DNA of 54,221 nt. It comes from Phycisphaeraceae bacterium. GTDB lineage: Bacteria; Planctomycetota; Phycisphaerae; Phycisphaerales; UBA1924. Positions 52,638 to 54,221 of the stretch are shown here, piece by piece. The stretch spans positions 1-54,221 of the forward strand of contig JAHBXK010000023.1 of NCBI GenBank assembly GCA_019636535.1, in the 5' to 3' direction. The position numbers and the translations under genes were made by a program. The first letter of the stretch is position 1; every line of letters begins with the position of its first letter. The notes below the pieces were generated by a model that saw only the letters and a program-made list of their open reading frames with translations, made no database searches and was not told where the DNA came from.

Positions 52638-53885
52638 ATGAATCGCAAACTGGCTTTGATGGCAGCACTCGGCGCTGCGCTCGGCGCTGCCGGCGTGGCA
52701 TCGGCTCAGGTGGCCCTGCCCGCCGTCCCCGGCCCCTCGGCCGGCGTCACCACGACCTGGTCGGGCGGCTACAACCTCGGCCCGGTCCCCGCCGGTTCCT
52801 ACACGTCCGCACTGGTCATCACCAACTGGGACGGCTCCACCGCTGCGGCCAACCAGTGGAGCAGCGAGGCCCGCGCCTCGCTCCACGGCGCCGCCCTCAG
52901 CGGCACGCCCGGCACAGGTAGCCTCGGCCCCTCCGGCTCCGGCACGGTCCACTACAACGCCCCCGGCGCCGCTGTGGGTTCCGCTGGCAACATCAACGCC
53001 GTCAACAACATCTTCTGGTTCGGCAACATGGGCACCGCCTTCAACTCCGACGGCACCAACGACCTCTACCTCTCCCACCGCCAGACGTTCAACGGTGTCC
53101 CCGCCGTGACGTGGAGCAACATGCGCGTCGTCCTGAACCCCACGGTCACCAACGGCCGCACGCTCGGCACCGGCGTCACCGCTCCCGGCACCTTCAGCGA
53201 TCTGGGCACCCTCGCCGTCGGCAACACCAACCTCACCCTCCCCGTCAACAACACGAGCACCGGCGCGGCGGGCATCTCCTGGTTCCGCTTCCAGGTCAAC
53301 TCCAACGTTGACGCCTCCAGCGCCTTCGACATCTTCTCCTCCGACGGCCCCAACGGTGTCAACTTCGATACCCGCGTCTCCCTCTTCCGAAACACCGGCT
53401 CCGGCCTCTTCCCCGTCGCCTCCACCGACGACATGAACGGCGCCACGAATCGCCACGGCGGCGTGACCTTCGGGTCCAGCGACCCGACCGCCCTCGGCCG
53501 CGATATGTACGAGCCGGCCACGGCTCCGGGCTTCCTCAACGGCCGCGGCGGCACACTCACCCTCGCCGCCATGGACGGGTTCGGCTACTTCGCAAACACG
53601 CCCGGCGCGGGCACCCTCTCGGCCGGCACCGAGTACTTCCTCGCCGTCTCGCACTGGAGCACCACGGCTCCGACCGCCACCCTCGTCGGCGGCGGCACCG
53701 CCTTGAACATGGACGAGTTGGGCGTCACCCTCACCGGCACCGTCAACGCCGGCATCGGCGCAGGCTCCGCGACGGCCCTCGGCACCGACAACGTCCTCAT
53801 CAACTTCCGCTCCATCCCGACCCCCGGCGCCATGGCCCTCCTCGGCCTCGGCGGCCTCGTCGCAGCCCGTCGCCGTCGCGCCTGA
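52638..53885 (+). CDS. Secreted protein with PEP-CTERM-like C-terminal anchor
   Basis: A 415-residue exported protein. The signal is MNRKLALMAALGAALGAAGV plus ASAQ. The mature part is beta-rich with many Thr, Asn and Gly, and no enzymatic motif I recognise. The C-terminus is IPTPGAMALLGLGGLVAARR plus RRA: Pro, hydrophobic helix, Arg cluster, the layout of PEP-CTERM-type sorting signals in Planctomycetes. A region near residue 225 (SWFRFQVNSNVDASSAFDIF) resembles choice-of-anchor beta domains. A good ribosome site, a promoter upstream and a strong terminator downstream make it a self-contained unit, suggesting high expression. Confidence 0.85.
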   Translation: MNRKLALMAALGAALGAAGVASAQVALPAVPGPSAGVTTTWSGGYNLGPVPAGSYTSALVITNWDGSTAAANQWSSEARASLHGAALSGTPGTGSLGPSGSGTVHYNAPGAAVGSAGNINAVNNIFWFGNMGTAFNSDGTNDLYLSHRQTFNGVPAVTWSNMRVVLNPTVTNGRTLGTGVTAPGTFSDLGTLAVGNTNLTLPVNNTSTGAAGISWFRFQVNSNVDASSAFDIFSSDGPNGVNFDTRVSLFRNTGSGLFPVASTDDMNGATNRHGGVTFGSSDPTALGRDMYEPATAPGFLNGRGGTLTLAAMDGFGYFANTPGAGTLSAGTEYFLAVSHWSTTAPTATLVGGGTALNMDELGVTLTGTVNAGIGAGSATALGTDNVLINFRSIPTPGAMALLGLGGLVAARRRRA

Positions 53886-53966
53886 TACGCGATCGCGACC
53901 GCATCTTTCCGAGTCTCGGCGAAGGGCCTACGGCAGTCACCCCCGCCGCGAACCACGCAACGACAG

Positions 53967-54003
53967 CAGACCCCGGGAGCATTCCCGGGGTCTGTTCTTT
54001 TTG
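53967..54003 (+). terminator. Rho-independent terminator after the secreted-protein gene
   Basis: A perfect 12-bp stem (CAGACCCCGGGA 53967-53978 with TCCCGGGGTCTG 53983-53994), a GCAT tetraloop, then TTCTTTTT. It lies 81 bases after the stop codon. Confidence 0.92.
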
Positions 54004-54070
54004 CGTTCTGCTCCCCGCCCCAACTCCCCACCCATCAAAACTCCCCCGCGCGTGCTCTCCACCTTTCCCA

Positions 54071-54096
54071 GCTCCGCCGCTCCGCCGCTCCGCCGC
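54071..54096. repeat. Short tandem repeat, 8-base unit GCTCCGCC
   Basis: Three exact copies of GCTCCGCC, with a partial fourth. It lies in the gene-free end of the window after the terminator; no gene is supported from 54004 to 54221. Confidence 0.8.
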
Positions 54097-54180
54097 TGCT
54101 TCCCCTCCGCGTCTCTCCCCAAACTTCGAGACCTCCGAGTTCCAATCCGGTCTTCCGCTTTGCCGCTCTGCCGCTTCCCC

Positions 54181-54204
54181 CTCCGTGCCTCCGTGCCTCC
54201 GTGC
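54181..54204. repeat. Short tandem repeat, 8-base unit CTCCGTGC
   Basis: Three exact copies of CTCCGTGC at the window edge, followed by a pyrimidine-rich run. It has the same 8-base period as the repeat at 54071 but a different unit. Confidence 0.8.
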
Positions 54205-54221
54205 CTTCCTCCCCCCCCAAC

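Overview
The window is high-GC (roughly two thirds G+C by eye), densely coded DNA from a Gram-negative chromosome. Several features point to Planctomycetota, most likely class Phycisphaerae. These are secreted proteins ending in a dockerin-like anchor or a short Pro / hydrophobic / Arg-rich anchor, a type II secretion-like pseudopilin operon with Ala rather than Gly before the prepilin cleavage site, DUF3299- and DUF2071-type proteins, an LptF/LptG permease, and a primary-metabolism gene order unlike Proteobacteria. The taxonomic call is inference; there is no rRNA gene in the window. I found no CRISPR array, no insertion sequence with a transposase, and no intact tRNA gene.

Layout. 1-1.1 kb: end of a ribosomal/RNA polymerase operon (rpoA 3' end, rplQ), then a tRNA-like relic. 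1.2-2.8 kb: a Cys-rich repeat lipoprotein, its terminator, and pheS without pheT. 2.9-4.3 kb: two tandem paralogous membrane proteins. 4.3-8.0 kb: a lone CoA-transferase subunit A, divergent from a two-gene operon encoding a lipocalin-like protein and a three-domain membrane enzyme (ICMT-like, PAP2/Aur1-like, Lgt-like). 8.0-11.2 kb: nrdR, then thrS preceded by what looks like a complete transcription attenuator: a 17-codon leader with eight Thr codons, an antiterminator segment at its stop codon and a terminator. 11.4-14.2 kb: a lower-GC island with a secreted protein and an approximately 306-bp diverged direct repeat around a DUF4112 gene. 14.1-28.1 kb: a TlpA-fold protein without redox cysteines, ppdK, a CorC/HlyC-type CBS transporter, purE-purK, a DUF3299 protein, an HscA-like Hsp70, a LOG-family protein, a DUF2007-like protein and an HTH/membrane protein. 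28.2-35.2 kb: a DUF2071 protein, a TPR GT-C membrane protein coupled to a methyltransferase, and a P1B-4-type metal ATPase followed by an Rrf2 regulator.

35.5-45.1 kb is one long type II secretion-like operon on the plus strand: GspF, GspG, three further pseudopilin-like proteins (the J-like one with a long Gly/Pro/Thr tail), a GspC-like protein, GspL-like, GspM-like and a TPR lipoprotein. The secretin and ATPase genes are not in the window. 45.3-54.2 kb: a dockerin-anchored secreted protein that is a plausible client of that system, a PAP2 + LptF/G pair on the minus strand, a family 2 glycosyltransferase, a NIF3 protein, and a second secreted protein with its own promoter and terminator, followed by simple tandem repeats.

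The most interesting signals are the thrS attenuator, the three-domain lipid-enzyme fusion, the duplicated DUF4112 locus whose remnant forms the C-terminus of a neighbouring gene, the Cys-rich repeat lipoprotein and the tailed pseudopilin. All start sites, domain limits and family names come from reading the sequence; no database search was run.
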